Shown here: one piece after another, positions 1 to 8,598 of the stretch | How the letters are laid out: the number at the start of each line of letters is the position of its first letter | Numbering within the stretch: position 1 is the first letter of the stretch | NCBI GenBank assembly: GCA_015689645.1 | Contig: WVSM01000007.1 | Span: forward strand, 168,630-232,629 | Reading direction: 5' to 3' | From: Rhodobacterales bacterium HKCCE4037 | Lineage (GTDB): Bacteria; Pseudomonadota; Alphaproteobacteria; Rhodobacterales; Rhodobacteraceae | Length of the DNA: 64,000 nucleotides | The notes under the pieces: model-generated | What the model saw: the letters and a program-made list of their open reading frames with translations, nothing else | The model's database searches: none | What the model was told of the DNA's origin: nothing | Made by a program: the position numbers and the translations under genes

Positions 1-176
1 CCTTCGGTGATCTGAAGGGTTGCAACCCCTGCGCTGTCCAGCACGGCGGCAAGCGTGGTGTCGATGTAATGCGGGGTCGAGCCCGGCGTCGTGGTCTCCG
101 CCGTCAGCGTGGTCTGAGCCCCGGCAGCAAGTGGCGCCAACGCCAGCAGACCGCCGCAAAGTGTCTTGCGAAGCAT
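1..176 (-). CDS. TAXI-family TRAP transporter solute-binding protein, N-terminal part (partial)
   Basis: Only the first 58 codons lie in the window; the gene runs off the left edge. The start ATG (complement of 174-176) is preceded by GGGAGGAC. The product opens with a clear Sec signal peptide (MLRKTLCGGLLALAPLAAGA) followed by a stretch of the type LTAETTTPGSTPHYIDTT, which resembles the start of periplasmic TAXI-type binding proteins that deliver carboxylates to TRAP permeases. It points away from the MarR gene, so the 138 bp between them is a divergent promoter region. Family assignment rests on a short fragment; another periplasmic binding-protein family is possible. Confidence 0.5.
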   Translation of the reverse strand, partial: MLRKTLCGGLLALAPLAAGAQTTLTAETTTPGSTPHYIDTTLAAVLDSAGVATLQITE

Positions 177-261
177 GATAGTCCTCCCGTTGTTCTTCGC
201 CCTCCTCCAAAGGCGACCACCCGCTCGAGCAGGTGTAGGCAAAACGATCCCAGAAATTATA

Positions 262-271
262 TGACTTGTCA
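262..271. promoter_or_regulatory. Small dyad in the divergent TAXI/MarR promoter region (candidate operator)
   Basis: TGAC-TT-GTCA, an imperfectly spaced small dyad, sits about 45 bp before the MarR start in an A+T-rich patch (TTATAT just upstream, a run of eight T just downstream) between two divergent genes. MarR proteins usually bind dyads in their own divergent promoter. The dyad is short and this is inference only. Confidence 0.25.
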
Positions 272-314
272 CGCAATTTTTTTTCGGTTTCTATCAAGCG
301 CATGGAGGAGCGTT

Positions 315-824
315 ATGACCGCAAGTGCCAAGGTTGATCCCGAACGGATCCGCGACAGACGCGCGCATGAAGACCTGAACGTTTTCTCGCGCCTGCCCGC
401 TGTCTACGCAGCGTCCCGCACACAGGGCTTGCAGTTCCTGAAAGCTGGCGGCGGGCTGTCGATTGTCGAATGGCGTACGCTATGGGATCTGTCCGAAGGT
501 GGGCCGATGACGATCCGCGACCTTGCCGCGATCCAGCGTGCCGATCATTCGCTTCTCAGCCGCGCGCTTCCCGCGATGCGGGACAAGGGATACATCACCA
601 TGCGGCGCGACGAGACGGACAAACGTCAGACGTTGGTGGAGATCACCTCCAAAGGACGCGACGCCTATCGCAAAGCCGCCCCGATCATGGCGCGCCGCCG
701 CGCCGCGCTGCGCGAGGCCATGGGCGAAGACGATCTCCGGACATTGATCATGCTTCTCAATAGGTTGGACGCCTTCCTTCATGTGCCGGCCGAACATATC
801 CTGGAAACGGAGACCACCCGATGA
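315..824 (+). CDS. MarR-family transcriptional regulator
   Basis: 169 aa from the ATG at 315, chosen because GGAGG stands at 304-308, seven bases upstream; the open frame extends further upstream but without family similarity. The central part (about residues 45-140) has the MarR winged-helix layout: a helix with WRTLWDL, then MTIRDLAAIQRADHSLLSRALPAM as the recognition region, and the wing KGYITMRRDETDKRQTLVEIT. MarR proteins are dimeric repressors that release DNA on binding small, often aromatic, ligands. The stop overlaps the sulfatase start by ATGA, so it is co-transcribed with the sulfatase and cupin genes and probably controls them and perhaps the divergent TRAP genes. Confidence 0.9.
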   Translation: MTASAKVDPERIRDRRAHEDLNVFSRLPAVYAASRTQGLQFLKAGGGLSIVEWRTLWDLSEGGPMTIRDLAAIQRADHSLLSRALPAMRDKGYITMRRDETDKRQTLVEITSKGRDAYRKAAPIMARRRAALREAMGEDDLRTLIMLLNRLDAFLHVPAEHILETETTR

Positions 825-2479
825 CGGATCGCCCCAACGTTCTGTGGATCATGGCCGACCAATTGCGGTTCGATTACCTGAGCTGTTACGGCCATCCGCA
901 TCTGCACACGCCCCACATCGACGCTCTTGCAGCGCGCGGGGTCCGGTTCACGAACGCCTACGTGCAGTCGCCGGTTTGCGGGCCTTCTCGGATGTCGGCC
1001 TACACCGGGCGCTACGTGCGCAGCCATGGCTCGACCTGGAACGGCATGCCCCTGCGCGTCGGCGAACCGACGCTCGGCGATCATCTGCGCGAGGTCGGGG
1101 CGCGTGCGGTTCTGGTCGGAAAGACCCACATGACCGCCGATGCGGAAGGCATGGCTTGGCTTGGCATCGACCCGAAAAGCGAAATCGGTGTGCGGGTGTC
1201 CGAATGCGGGTTCGAGCCTTTCGAACGGGATGATGGTCTTCACCCCGACAGCGCCCGCCAGCAATGGTCGGCCTATGACGATTACCTCGTATCCCATGGC
1301 TTCGAAAGCGAGAACCCATGGGAAGATTTCGCAAATTCCGGCCTCGATGCAGACGGGGTGCTGCTCTCGGCCTGGCTTCTGAAGAATTCACGGCTCGCGG
1401 CAAACGTGCCCGAAGAGCATTCGGAAACCGCCTACATGACGAACCGGGCCATCGACTTCATGAAGGAGGCTACCGCAGATGGCCGCCCATGGATGTGCCA
1501 CCTGTCCTATATCAAGCCGCATTGGCCCTACATCGTGCCCGCGCCTTATCACGACATGTATGACGAGCGGCATATCGTTCCGCCGGTCCGATCCGACGCC
1601 GAGCGGCAGACCGACAATCCCCTTGTGCGGGCCTACCAGGAATCCCGGGTGTCTCGCAGCTTCAGCCGGGATCATGTCCGCGAACACGTGATCCCGGCCT
1701 ACATGGGCCTGATCAAGCAACTCGACGACAACCTCGGTCGCCTTTTTGCCTGGATGGACGAGACGGGCCTGAGTGAGACGACCATCGTCGCCGTCACGTC
1801 GGACCACGGCGATTACATGGGCGACCACTGGATGGGCGACAAGGATTTCTACCACGAGATGGCCGTGAAGGTGCCGCTGATCATCTGCGACCCGCGGCCC
1901 GAGGCGGAGACGGCCCGTGGCAGCGTCTCTGACGCGCTGGTCGAGATGATCGACCTTGCACCTACGTTCATGAATGCCCTTGGTTGCAAGCCGAAGCCAC
2001 ATGTCATCGAAGGCCGCGACCTGACGCCGATCCTGCACGGAACAGGCGGATTTTCCCGCCGCTACGTGATCAGCGAGCATGATTACCACTGGTCGGACAT
2101 GGCCCGTACATTGGGGCAGCCGCAGGAAGACGCCCACACCACGATGATCTTTGACGGGCGCTGGAAATACGTGCGCTGCGAAGGCTTCGCGCCGGTGCTT
2201 TTCGATCTGGAAACCGACCCCGACGAACTCGTCGATCTGGGCGGCTCGGACGACCCCGACCATGTGGCCGTACGCGACCGCATGGCGGCGGCGCTGCTCG
2301 ATTGGGCAACGCGCCACCATACAAGGATCACGGCCACTCCCGAGGTGCTGGCACGTCAGAAAATCGCCGCGGAAAACGGAATCCTGATCGGGTTCTGGGA
2401 CGAGGCGGAATACGAGGCGGCGACCGGCAAGGCTTTCAGTGCCTTGCAGCCCGTGGGCAATCCCGCAAATCGTCGATAG
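821..2479 (+). CDS. Sulfatase-family hydrolase (arylsulfatase / phosphonate monoester hydrolase-like)
   Basis: 552 aa, cytoplasmic (no signal peptide). The N-terminus reads [18 protein letters not shown] with the metal-binding Asp, and the sulfatase signature C-G-P-S-R begins at Cys53, the residue converted to formylglycine. A second metal-site motif, [11 protein letters not shown], lies near residues 325-335. Family members cleave sulfate esters or phosphonate/phosphate mono- and diesters. The lack of a signal peptide and the MADQ and [10 protein letters not shown] motifs favour the cytoplasmic phosphonate-monoester-hydrolase or choline-sulfatase branch over periplasmic arylsulfatases, but the substrate cannot be fixed. 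It overlaps the MarR gene by 4 bp and is followed by a hairpin and a cupin gene. An anaerobic or aerobic formylglycine-generating enzyme would be needed and is not in this window. Confidence 0.88.
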   Translation: MTDRPNVLWIMADQLRFDYLSCYGHPHLHTPHIDALAARGVRFTNAYVQSPVCGPSRMSAYTGRYVRSHGSTWNGMPLRVGEPTLGDHLREVGARAVLVGKTHMTADAEGMAWLGIDPKSEIGVRVSECGFEPFERDDGLHPDSARQQWSAYDDYLVSHGFESENPWEDFANSGLDADGVLLSAWLLKNSRLAANVPEEHSETAYMTNRAIDFMKEATADGRPWMCHLSYIKPHWPYIVPAPYHDMYDERHIVPPVRSDAERQTDNPLVRAYQESRVSRSFSRDHVREHVIPAYMGLIKQLDDNLGRLFAWMDETGLSETTIVAVTSDHGDYMGDHWMGDKDFYHEMAVKVPLIICDPRPEAETARGSVSDALVEMIDLAPTFMNALGCKPKPHVIEGRDLTPILHGTGGFSRRYVISEHDYHWSDMARTLGQPQEDAHTTMIFDGRWKYVRCEGFAPVLFDLETDPDELVDLGGSDDPDHVAVRDRMAAALLDWATRHHTRITATPEVLARQKIAAENGILIGFWDEAEYEAATGKAFSALQPVGNPANRR

Positions 2480-2487
2480 AACCGTCG

Positions 2488-2519
2488 GCAAGCTCGGCCG
2501 CCCGCGTGGCCGAGCTTGC
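2488..2519 (+). terminator. 12-bp intercistronic hairpin between sulfatase and cupin genes
   Basis: Perfect 12-bp inverted repeat (GCAAGCTCGGCC at 2488-2499, complement at 2508-2519) with an 8-nt loop. There is no T-tract after it and the cupin ribosome site follows within 15 bp, so it is more likely a partial terminator or mRNA-processing/stabilising hairpin than a full stop. Confidence 0.55.
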
Positions 2520-2538
2520 ACCTGACAGGAGACACGAC

Positions 2539-2967
2539 ATGAAAATCACCAGAGCCGGCACGGCCCCTTCCCGCCCGGGCCCCGAGGAGTGGTTCACGGG
2601 CCGCGTCCGTGTCGACCCCCTCTTCGAAGCCGAGGACCCCGGACGCGTGGCAGGTGCCCATGTCACCTTCGAGCCCGGCGCCCGCACCGCCTGGCACACA
2701 CATCCCGCAGGCCAGACCCTGATCGTCACCTTCGGACGCGGCCGCGTCCAGCGCGAGGGCGGGCCGGTCGAAGAGATCTCGCAAGGCGATGTGGTCTGGT
2801 TTCCGGCGGGCGAGAAGCACTGGCACGGCGCCGCGCCCGATACGGCGATGAGCCATATCGCCATCCACGAAAGCATCGACGGCTCCGCCGTCACCTGGAT
2901 GGAAAAGGTCACGGACGAGGATTACCAGCCCTGTTCCCTGACGCACGGCGTTGGAAAGTGCACGTGA
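2539..2967 (+). CDS. Single-domain cupin protein
   Basis: 142 aa from the ATG at 2539, preceded by CAGGAG. The sequence has both cupin motifs: an HxH-type metal site in [18 protein letters not shown] near residues 50-65 and the second motif [16 protein letters not shown] near residues 85-102. It resembles the small cupins annotated as (R)-mandelonitrile-lyase-like or carboxymuconolactone-decarboxylase-associated proteins ([12 protein letters not shown] and a C-terminal W...V.DEDY segment). Such proteins are metal-dependent enzymes or binding proteins of poorly known substrate. It is the last gene of the MarR-sulfatase set; the reaction cannot be assigned from sequence. Confidence 0.82.
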   Translation: MKITRAGTAPSRPGPEEWFTGRVRVDPLFEAEDPGRVAGAHVTFEPGARTAWHTHPAGQTLIVTFGRGRVQREGGPVEEISQGDVVWFPAGEKHWHGAAPDTAMSHIAIHESIDGSAVTWMEKVTDEDYQPCSLTHGVGKCT

Positions 2968-3015
2968 CAGCAAGCCGCCGCCGTTGACATCACACCTGAC
3001 AATCCTTTGACCCGC

Positions 3016-3043
3016 TTGGACTTGTATCTCGTCACTCTACATT
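3016..3043 (+). promoter_or_regulatory. Candidate sigma-70 promoter of the pqi operon
   Basis: TTGGAC (3016-3021) and TACATT (3038-3043) are separated by 16 bp and lie 33 bp before the first pqi start codon. A second TTGACA stands at 2984-2989 without a good -10 partner. Pattern match only. Confidence 0.35.
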
Positions 3044-3075
3044 CCATCGTAGCTTTTTTCGGGGGGTCTGCGGAG

Positions 3076-3726
3076 ATGCATGCGTCTCACGCGCGTTCGG
3101 CGATCAGCGAACGCGGTCGATATTCCAGCCTGATCGGGTGCCCGGTATGCGACGCGCTATACCAAATGCCCGAGGATCGCGCCGGCAGGCCAACGCGATG
3201 CCGCCGGTGTGGTCATTGGCTCACCTACGGGAAGTCCACCGCGCTGACCTGGATCGTCAGCCTGTCCGTCACGAATGTCGCGCTGCTTGTCGCGATCGTC
3301 TTCTTGCCGTTCCTCGAATTGCGTGCGGGGCAATTCGACAATGCCGTTTCCGTCATCGACGTTGTTCTGGGGTTCAGCTCCGGGATCATGGTGCCTTTGG
3401 CGCTTGCAGTCCTGGCCTTCATCCTGATGCTGCCGCTCTGCCGGTTGCTCCTGGTTCTTTACGCGCTGACACCCGTCGTTCTGGGACGCCAGAACTTGCC
3501 GGGCGCAGAGCGTGCCCTGGCCTGGTCGTTCCTCCTCAAACCTTGGGCGATGGCAGAGATTTTCATGCTCGGGGTCGCGGTCGCGTTGGTGAAACTCGCC
3601 GATCTTGCAACAATTTCCATTGGCGCTGCGTTCTGGATGTTCGTGGTGATCGTATTGTTGAACGCGTATCAGGACACTCTCGTGAACCGACACTCGCTTT
3701 GGACGGCCCTGACATGGCAGCGATGA
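3076..3726 (+). CDS. pqiA: PqiA-like integral membrane protein, first half
   Basis: 216 aa from the ATG at 3076 (CGGAG directly upstream; an in-frame TTG at 3007 is less likely). It begins with a zinc-ribbon pair, CPVCDALYQMP and CRRCGHWL, followed by four hydrophobic segments, the layout of one PqiA domain. PqiA is the inner-membrane part of the Pqi system, which with the MCE protein PqiB and the lipoprotein PqiC moves lipids across the periplasm and guards the envelope. In E. coli PqiA is one protein of about 417 aa with two such domains; here the two domains are separate genes, and this is the first. It overlaps the next gene by 13 bp. Confidence 0.85.
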   Translation: MHASHARSAISERGRYSSLIGCPVCDALYQMPEDRAGRPTRCRRCGHWLTYGKSTALTWIVSLSVTNVALLVAIVFLPFLELRAGQFDNAVSVIDVVLGFSSGIMVPLALAVLAFILMLPLCRLLLVLYALTPVVLGRQNLPGAERALAWSFLLKPWAMAEIFMLGVAVALVKLADLATISIGAAFWMFVVIVLLNAYQDTLVNRHSLWTALTWQR

Positions 3727-4337
3727 TCTCGGCACGGGAGGCAGGGTGCGTCGTATGCCAGACCTGCGGCAATGTCGCCTCGATACACGAGGAGCGTTGT
3801 CCACGCTGCACACATCGTCTGTCCAGCCGCGATACGTTGAGCGAACAGAAGGTCTGGGCTTGGCTGATCGCGGGGCTCATCGCGTACATCCCTGCCAACA
3901 TCTACCCAATGCTTCTGACGACGCAGAATTTCCGGACGACGGAAAGCACGATCATCGCCGGCGTCATAGATCTGTATGACCATCACGCCTACGCGGTTGC
4001 GATCATCGTCTTCGTGGCGAGTATCCTGATTCCTGTCGGGAAATTCGTGGTTATCGGTTATCTGGCCATACTTACGCGCAGCGCGCACAGAACCGATCCG
4101 CATCGCCTTCTGCGTTTCTACGAGATCGTGGAATTCATCGGTCGTTGGTCGATGATCGACGTGTTCGTGGTTGCGATCCTGACGGCACTGGTCCAATTCG
4201 ATGTTCTGGCGTCGATCAACCCCGGCATCGCCGCCGTGTGTTTCGCGTTGTCGGTTGTATTCACCATGCTGGCTGCTCAAAGCTTTGACTCCAGGCAGAT
4301 TTGGGACCGTTTGGAGGATGGGGCACACCATGGATGA
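3714..4337 (+). CDS. pqiA: PqiA-like integral membrane protein, second half
   Basis: 207 aa. It repeats the plan of its neighbour: zinc-ribbon cysteine pairs CQTCGN and CPRCTHRL near residues 15-35, then transmembrane helices and the PqiA-type stretch YIPANIYPMLLTT, ILIPVGKFVVIGYL and RWSMIDVFVVAILTALVQF. These are typical of the C-terminal half of E. coli PqiA. The start at 3714 overlaps the previous stop; a second ATG at 3723 is possible. It probably pairs with the first half to rebuild a full PqiA in the inner membrane. It overlaps the PqiB start by 8 bp, so translation is coupled. Confidence 0.85.
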   Translation: MAAMISAREAGCVVCQTCGNVASIHEERCPRCTHRLSSRDTLSEQKVWAWLIAGLIAYIPANIYPMLLTTQNFRTTESTIIAGVIDLYDHHAYAVAIIVFVASILIPVGKFVVIGYLAILTRSAHRTDPHRLLRFYEIVEFIGRWSMIDVFVVAILTALVQFDVLASINPGIAAVCFALSVVFTMLAAQSFDSRQIWDRLEDGAHHG

Positions 4338-6405
4338 ACGCGATTTGCCGGAACCTGAGCAGGCAGAGCCTCGGCGCAGCCGTGTCTCCTGGGTATGGCT
4401 TGTCCCGGTGGTGGCGCTTGCGATTTCGGTGCTGGTCGTCTGGCAGACCTACAGCAACCAAGGGCCGGTGATCATCGTGAGCCTTCCGTCCGCCTCGGGC
4501 GTGGAAGCCGGGGAAACCCCCCTGCGGTTCCGCGATGTCGAGGTCGGCCTGGTCGAGGACGTGACCTTCGCCACCGGCCTCGAAGCGGTGGAAGCCCACA
4601 TACGCCTCGATAGCGAGGTGGCCCAGTATGTCGATGCGGATGCCCAGTTCTGGCTGGTCGAACCGCAAGTGACGACACGTGGGGTGTCGGGGCTGTCGAC
4701 GGTCCTGTCCGGTGTGTATCTCGAAGGCACGTGGGACGGCGAGATCGGCAGGCCCGCCGTGCGGTTCGAGGCCCTCGAAAACACGCCCTTGTCCCGCCCA
4801 GGCGAAGAGGGAACGCGGATCGTTCTGCGGTCCCGCGATGGCGGCCAGCTCTCCCCCGGCGCTCCGGTTCTCTACAACGGGATCGAGGTCGGGCGGCTGG
4901 GTGAGGCCGAGTTGTCCGAGGATGGAACTCTCATCACGATGGACGCCTTCATCGAAGCCCCCCACGATCAGCGCCTGACGACCAACACGCGGTTCTGGGA
5001 TATCTCGGGCATTTCCATCGACCTCAACACGAGCGGACTATCGGTGAATTTCGAAAGCCTCGCGTCGCTGGTGGAAGGCGGTGTTGCCTTTGAAGCACTG
5101 GTGACCGGCGGCGAAAGCATCGAACCTGGACAGGCCTACAACGTCTACACCAGTCGCGCGGAAGCGCAGCGCAGCGTGTTCGAAGCCCCGGTGGATCAGG
5201 CCCTGGACCTGGCCGTGATCCTGCCTGCGGACGATCTGCGCCTCGTTCTCGGGGCACTGGTGCGATACGGCGGCATCCGAGTGGGCGAAGTCACGAATAT
5301 CGTGGGCTATACAGATCCGCGCAATCCGGATGCAGGCGTTCAGGCGCTGGTGAATTTCACCGTCTCGCCGGCCCGCATCGGGCTGCGCGATGCTGAAACG
5401 CCCGAGGCCCTCATCGAGGCGCTGGAGCGTCGGGTGGAAAACGGCCTGCGCGTGCGCGTCGCGTCCGAGGGTCTTCTTGGAACCACGCTGATCCTGGAAG
5501 TATTCGAGGATGAAGACCACGACGACCGCCAACTGGAAACGGAGCTGGTCGAGAATCCCCTCCTGCCGGCAGCAGCAGCCGATATCGCGCAATCCTCGAC
5601 CGATCTCGATGCCATCGTCTCCCGCGTGGCCGCCCTTCCGATCGAGGATCTCATGGCCTCCGCCATCGACACACTCGACGGGATCACGGCGCTGGCGACG
5701 GGTGAAGACATCCGCGCGCTGCCCGGCAACGTCAACGATCTCGTTGCCGAAATCCGATCCGTCGTTGCCGCAGAAGAGATCGGCCAGGCCCTGACCGACC
5801 TATCCGGTGCGGCAGAGGCGCTCGAAACGCTGGTCACGGGCATCTCTGAAAGCGAGGGTCTCAGCACGACGCTAACCGCGCTGGAAAACAGCGAGACGAT
5901 CATCAGCAACGTGCAGACCTTCACAGCCGGTCTGCCAGGTGTCCTGACCTCGGTCGAGGAACTGGTGGCCGAGTTGGACGCGACGCCCGTAACCGCCGCC
6001 GCGTCCTCCGCCGACCGTGTGCTGCGGCGGCTGGAACGTATCCTTTCCGCCGAGGCGGCGACGGATCTTCCAGACTCGCTCAACAGTTCATTGGAAGAAC
6101 TGGCCGGGCTACTGACGGAACTCCGCGAAGGTGGCGCGGCCGCGAACCTGAACGGCACGCTCGCCTCTGCCGATAGCGCTTTCACCTCGCTCGAAGCGGC
6201 GGCTGGACAGGTGCCCGCCATCGTGGAGCGCCTGAATTCCCTGGTTGCGTCGCTTCAGGGTGTCGCCGCGGATTATGACGACGGCTCGGCCGTCTATGGC
6301 GAGCTGCGCGCGGCCATAAACGATATATCGCAGGCCGCCGACGCTTTCCGGTCGCTTGCGCGCGCGATCGAGCGCAACCCGAACTCACTTATCACTGGAC
6401 GTTGA
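4330..6405 (+). CDS. pqiB: PqiB-like MCE-domain lipid transport protein
   Basis: 691 aa from the ATG at 4330. One N-terminal membrane anchor (about 21-38) is followed by three MCE/MlaD domains: about 45-135 (SGVEAGETPLRFRDVEVGLVE), about 160-250 (LSPGAPVLYNGIEVGRLGEA) and about 290-400 (LVRYGGIRVGEVTNI). The rest, to about residue 690, is rich in Leu, Ala, Ser and Glu, predicted helical, like the long C-terminal helices that form the needle of PqiB. MCE proteins form hexameric rings and tunnels that carry lipids between membranes. E. coli PqiB is about 546 aa, so the helical part is longer here. It sits between pqiA and pqiC with overlap or a 1-bp gap. Confidence 0.9.
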   Translation: MDERDLPEPEQAEPRRSRVSWVWLVPVVALAISVLVVWQTYSNQGPVIIVSLPSASGVEAGETPLRFRDVEVGLVEDVTFATGLEAVEAHIRLDSEVAQYVDADAQFWLVEPQVTTRGVSGLSTVLSGVYLEGTWDGEIGRPAVRFEALENTPLSRPGEEGTRIVLRSRDGGQLSPGAPVLYNGIEVGRLGEAELSEDGTLITMDAFIEAPHDQRLTTNTRFWDISGISIDLNTSGLSVNFESLASLVEGGVAFEALVTGGESIEPGQAYNVYTSRAEAQRSVFEAPVDQALDLAVILPADDLRLVLGALVRYGGIRVGEVTNIVGYTDPRNPDAGVQALVNFTVSPARIGLRDAETPEALIEALERRVENGLRVRVASEGLLGTTLILEVFEDEDHDDRQLETELVENPLLPAAAADIAQSSTDLDAIVSRVAALPIEDLMASAIDTLDGITALATGEDIRALPGNVNDLVAEIRSVVAAEEIGQALTDLSGAAEALETLVTGISESEGLSTTLTALENSETIISNVQTFTAGLPGVLTSVEELVAELDATPVTAAASSADRVLRRLERILSAEAATDLPDSLNSSLEELAGLLTELREGGAAANLNGTLASADSAFTSLEAAAGQVPAIVERLNSLVASLQGVAADYDDGSAVYGELRAAINDISQAADAFRSLARAIERNPNSLITGR

Positions 6406-6406
6406 A

Positions 6407-6961
6407 ATGCGATTTTTCTGGATAGCGTGCGCCTTCATCCTGACCCTTGCCGGTTGCGGCGGTGACCCTTCACGGCTGACGGTCACGCACGCCCCTTCGG
6501 TCTTGCAGGAAAGCGTGTCAGTTCGCTCCGTCGTTCTGGCCGATATATCGCTGCCGGAATATGCGAACGGCTCGGATGTCGTTCGCCAGGCGGAAGACGG
6601 GTTGATCGAACCGCTCCCCGGCCTGATCTGGGCCGATATCCCAGAAGACGCCATGGCCAACGACATCGTGCGCCACCTGTCGCGGATCACGAACGTGCCG
6701 GTGGCGCGCGCGCCTTGGCCGCTGAGCTCTTTCCCGGATGCGGAGCTGACGATCCGGGCAGACGAAATGCTGCTGCGGGCCGATGGTTTGCTCCACCTCA
6801 CCGGTCAATTCGCCATCAGCCGCGATGACAACCCGTGGGCCGACCGCATCCGGTCCTTCGATGTCACCGTTCCGGTCACCGGGACCGAACTGTCTGACAT
6901 CGCCGATGCCCATGCGCAGGCATGGCGGCAATTGTCAGAGCAAATCGCAGGGGCGCTTTGA
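6407..6961 (+). CDS. pqiC: PqiC-like outer-membrane lipoprotein
   Basis: 184 aa starting one base after pqiB. A lipoprotein signal ends in LTLAGC (lipidated Cys18). The rest matches the plan of the PqiC/YmbA (ABC-type auxiliary lipoprotein, formerly DUF330) family: an early VSVRSVVLADISLPEYANGSDVV strand pair, a middle IWADIPEDAMANDIVRHLSRI segment and a late LSDIADAHAQAWRQLSEQIA helix. PqiC anchors the tip of the PqiB needle at the outer membrane. It completes the pqiA-pqiA'-pqiB-pqiC operon; the next gene is convergent 20 bp away. Confidence 0.85.
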   Translation: MRFFWIACAFILTLAGCGGDPSRLTVTHAPSVLQESVSVRSVVLADISLPEYANGSDVVRQAEDGLIEPLPGLIWADIPEDAMANDIVRHLSRITNVPVARAPWPLSSFPDAELTIRADEMLLRADGLLHLTGQFAISRDDNPWADRIRSFDVTVPVTGTELSDIADAHAQAWRQLSEQIAGAL

Positions 6962-6981
6962 ACGGACCACGGGTTCGGGGA

Positions 6982-8169
6982 TTAGCGTTCCCACCGACGT
7001 GTAACGAGCGCCGCGCAAAGGCTCAGAACCGCGGCACAGAACTGCAGCGCGACAAGTTTGATTGCACCGTTTACCGGATCCAGGAAGGTGCCCGCCCAAC
7101 TTACCAAAACGGCGCCGCCCCCGATCATCAGCGCGCCGCCGATCCCGCTGGCGGTTCCGGCAAGGTGCGGCCGGACTGACAGGAATCCGGCCGTGGCATT
7201 CGGCACGATCAGACCGTTGCCGAGGCTCACAAGGATCATGAGGCCGAAGAACGTCCACGCGCTGCCATACCCCGACAGCAAGACGATCAGGGATATACCG
7301 AGCGAGAGGCTTTGCACCAATGCCCCGGCCAACAGCATCATGTTGATCCCGAACCGGCCCGAGTATCGCCCCGACAGGAAATTGCCCGTCACGTAGCCGA
7401 AGGATGCCGAGCCGAAGAACAGCCCAAGCGTCGGCGGGTCGAGCCCGAAGACCTGGCTGCCGACATAAGGCGCACCGCCGAGGAAGGTGAAAAAGGTGGC
7501 GCCGCCAAACGCGCCGGCCGCCGCATAGCCCCAGAAGCGCCGCGACCGAAATAACTCGGGGTAATGGCCGGCCTGTTCGGCAAAGCTGGCGCTTCGGGTG
7601 ACATGGGTTTCCCCCACCGCCAGAATTGCCAGCGCGCAGGCGAAGACCCCAAGGATGGCAACCAGCACGAAACTCGCCTGCCAGCCATAGGCGGCGTCCA
7701 GCAACCCTCCGATCGTCGGGCTGACCATGGGCACGACCGCCATGCCCATCGTCACGTAGCCGATCATCGAGGCCGCCTTGGTACCAGGCACCATATCGCG
7801 GATGATCGCCCGCGAAAGCACGACCGACGCGAACCCCGTGGCCTGAAAGGTGCGGAAGATCAGAAAGACCTCGACGCTCTTGGCCAGGGCGCAGCCGATG
7901 CTGGACACCGCGAAGATGGCAAACGCCGAGACCATCAGCGGGCGCCGCCCGAAGCGATCCGACAAGGGGCCGAGCATCAATTGCAGAACGGCGTTGATCG
8001 CAAGAAACAGCGCCACGGCCAGCTGCATCACCGCGTAATCGGTCTCGAAATAGTCGGCCATCCCGGCCAGCGACGGCAGGAAGATATTGGCCGACATGGC
8101 GGCGATCCCGGTCAACACGACCAGCGTGAACAGTCGTGGCGGGGGAACGCTCTGCAGGGACGGGATCAT
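6982..8169 (-). CDS. MFS drug-resistance-type transporter (Bcr/CflA family)
   Basis: 395 aa, about 12 hydrophobic segments. The first loop has PLSDRFGRRPLMV, the canonical MFS motif A, and the opening LTGIAAMSANIFLPSLAGMADYF is typical of Bcr/CflA proton-coupled exporters. It is the last gene of a minus-strand set with a Rieske protein (10 bp upstream) and two amidohydrolases, so it may export a pathway intermediate or toxic substrate rather than an antibiotic. Substrate unknown. Confidence 0.85.
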   Translation of the reverse strand: MIPSLQSVPPPRLFTLVVLTGIAAMSANIFLPSLAGMADYFETDYAVMQLAVALFLAINAVLQLMLGPLSDRFGRRPLMVSAFAIFAVSSIGCALAKSVEVFLIFRTFQATGFASVVLSRAIIRDMVPGTKAASMIGYVTMGMAVVPMVSPTIGGLLDAAYGWQASFVLVAILGVFACALAILAVGETHVTRSASFAEQAGHYPELFRSRRFWGYAAAGAFGGATFFTFLGGAPYVGSQVFGLDPPTLGLFFGSASFGYVTGNFLSGRYSGRFGINMMLLAGALVQSLSLGISLIVLLSGYGSAWTFFGLMILVSLGNGLIVPNATAGFLSVRPHLAGTASGIGGALMIGGGAVLVSWAGTFLDPVNGAIKLVALQFCAAVLSLCAALVTRRWER

Positions 8170-8179
8170 GTGGCGGCGC

Positions 8180-8590
8180 CTAGATGGTCAAAACGACATA
8201 ATCCTCTTCAGTCGCGATCTGGTAGACGTCGATCTTGTAAGGACCTTCGGACAACCCCTCCCCCGGTGCGACATCCACGTCGAAGGCGCGCACCCGCACA
8301 CGGGCCGGATCGACATAGGATTGCCCCGTCGAGAGGTCGAATTCCCAGCCGTGCCATGGGCAGCGCAGCATCCGCTTTCCAGTGCCCTCGTATTCGCCCG
8401 CTCCTTCGGCGGCGAAGAATTGGCGGATCAGCCCGTGGCATAGCTCCGCACCCTCGTGCGGGCAGCGATTGCCAAGCGCGGCAAGCCGTCCCTCATCGTT
8501 GAACACCGCGATTTCCCGGCCCTCGATATCCACCCTGCGAGAGCTTCCCGGCGGCAGCTCCTCAAGCCTGCAAATGACGTGTTTGCCCAT
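8180..8590 (-). CDS. Rieske [2Fe-2S] ferredoxin-like protein
   Basis: 136 aa; AGAGGG upstream of the start. The Rieske cluster ligands are Cys43/His45 in NRCPHEGAEL and Cys77/His80 in RCPWHGWEF. The spacing between the two ligand pairs is longer than usual because of an inserted loop (about 52-75). There is no catalytic mononuclear-iron domain, so it is an electron carrier or a truncated-oxygenase-like protein rather than an oxygenase. It lies 8 bp after an amidohydrolase gene and before an MFS gene. No partner oxygenase or reductase is next to it; the TauD dioxygenase nearby does not use a ferredoxin. Confidence 0.88.
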   Translation of the reverse strand: MGKHVICRLEELPPGSSRRVDIEGREIAVFNDEGRLAALGNRCPHEGAELCHGLIRQFFAAEGAGEYEGTGKRMLRCPWHGWEFDLSTGQSYVDPARVRVRAFDVDVAPGEGLSEGPYKIDVYQIATEEDYVVLTI

Positions 8591-8598
8591 GTGCCCTC

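Noticed and set aside
8180..8590. Rieske protein as an oxygenase alpha subunit
   Set aside because: It is only 136 aa and has no catalytic mononuclear-iron domain.
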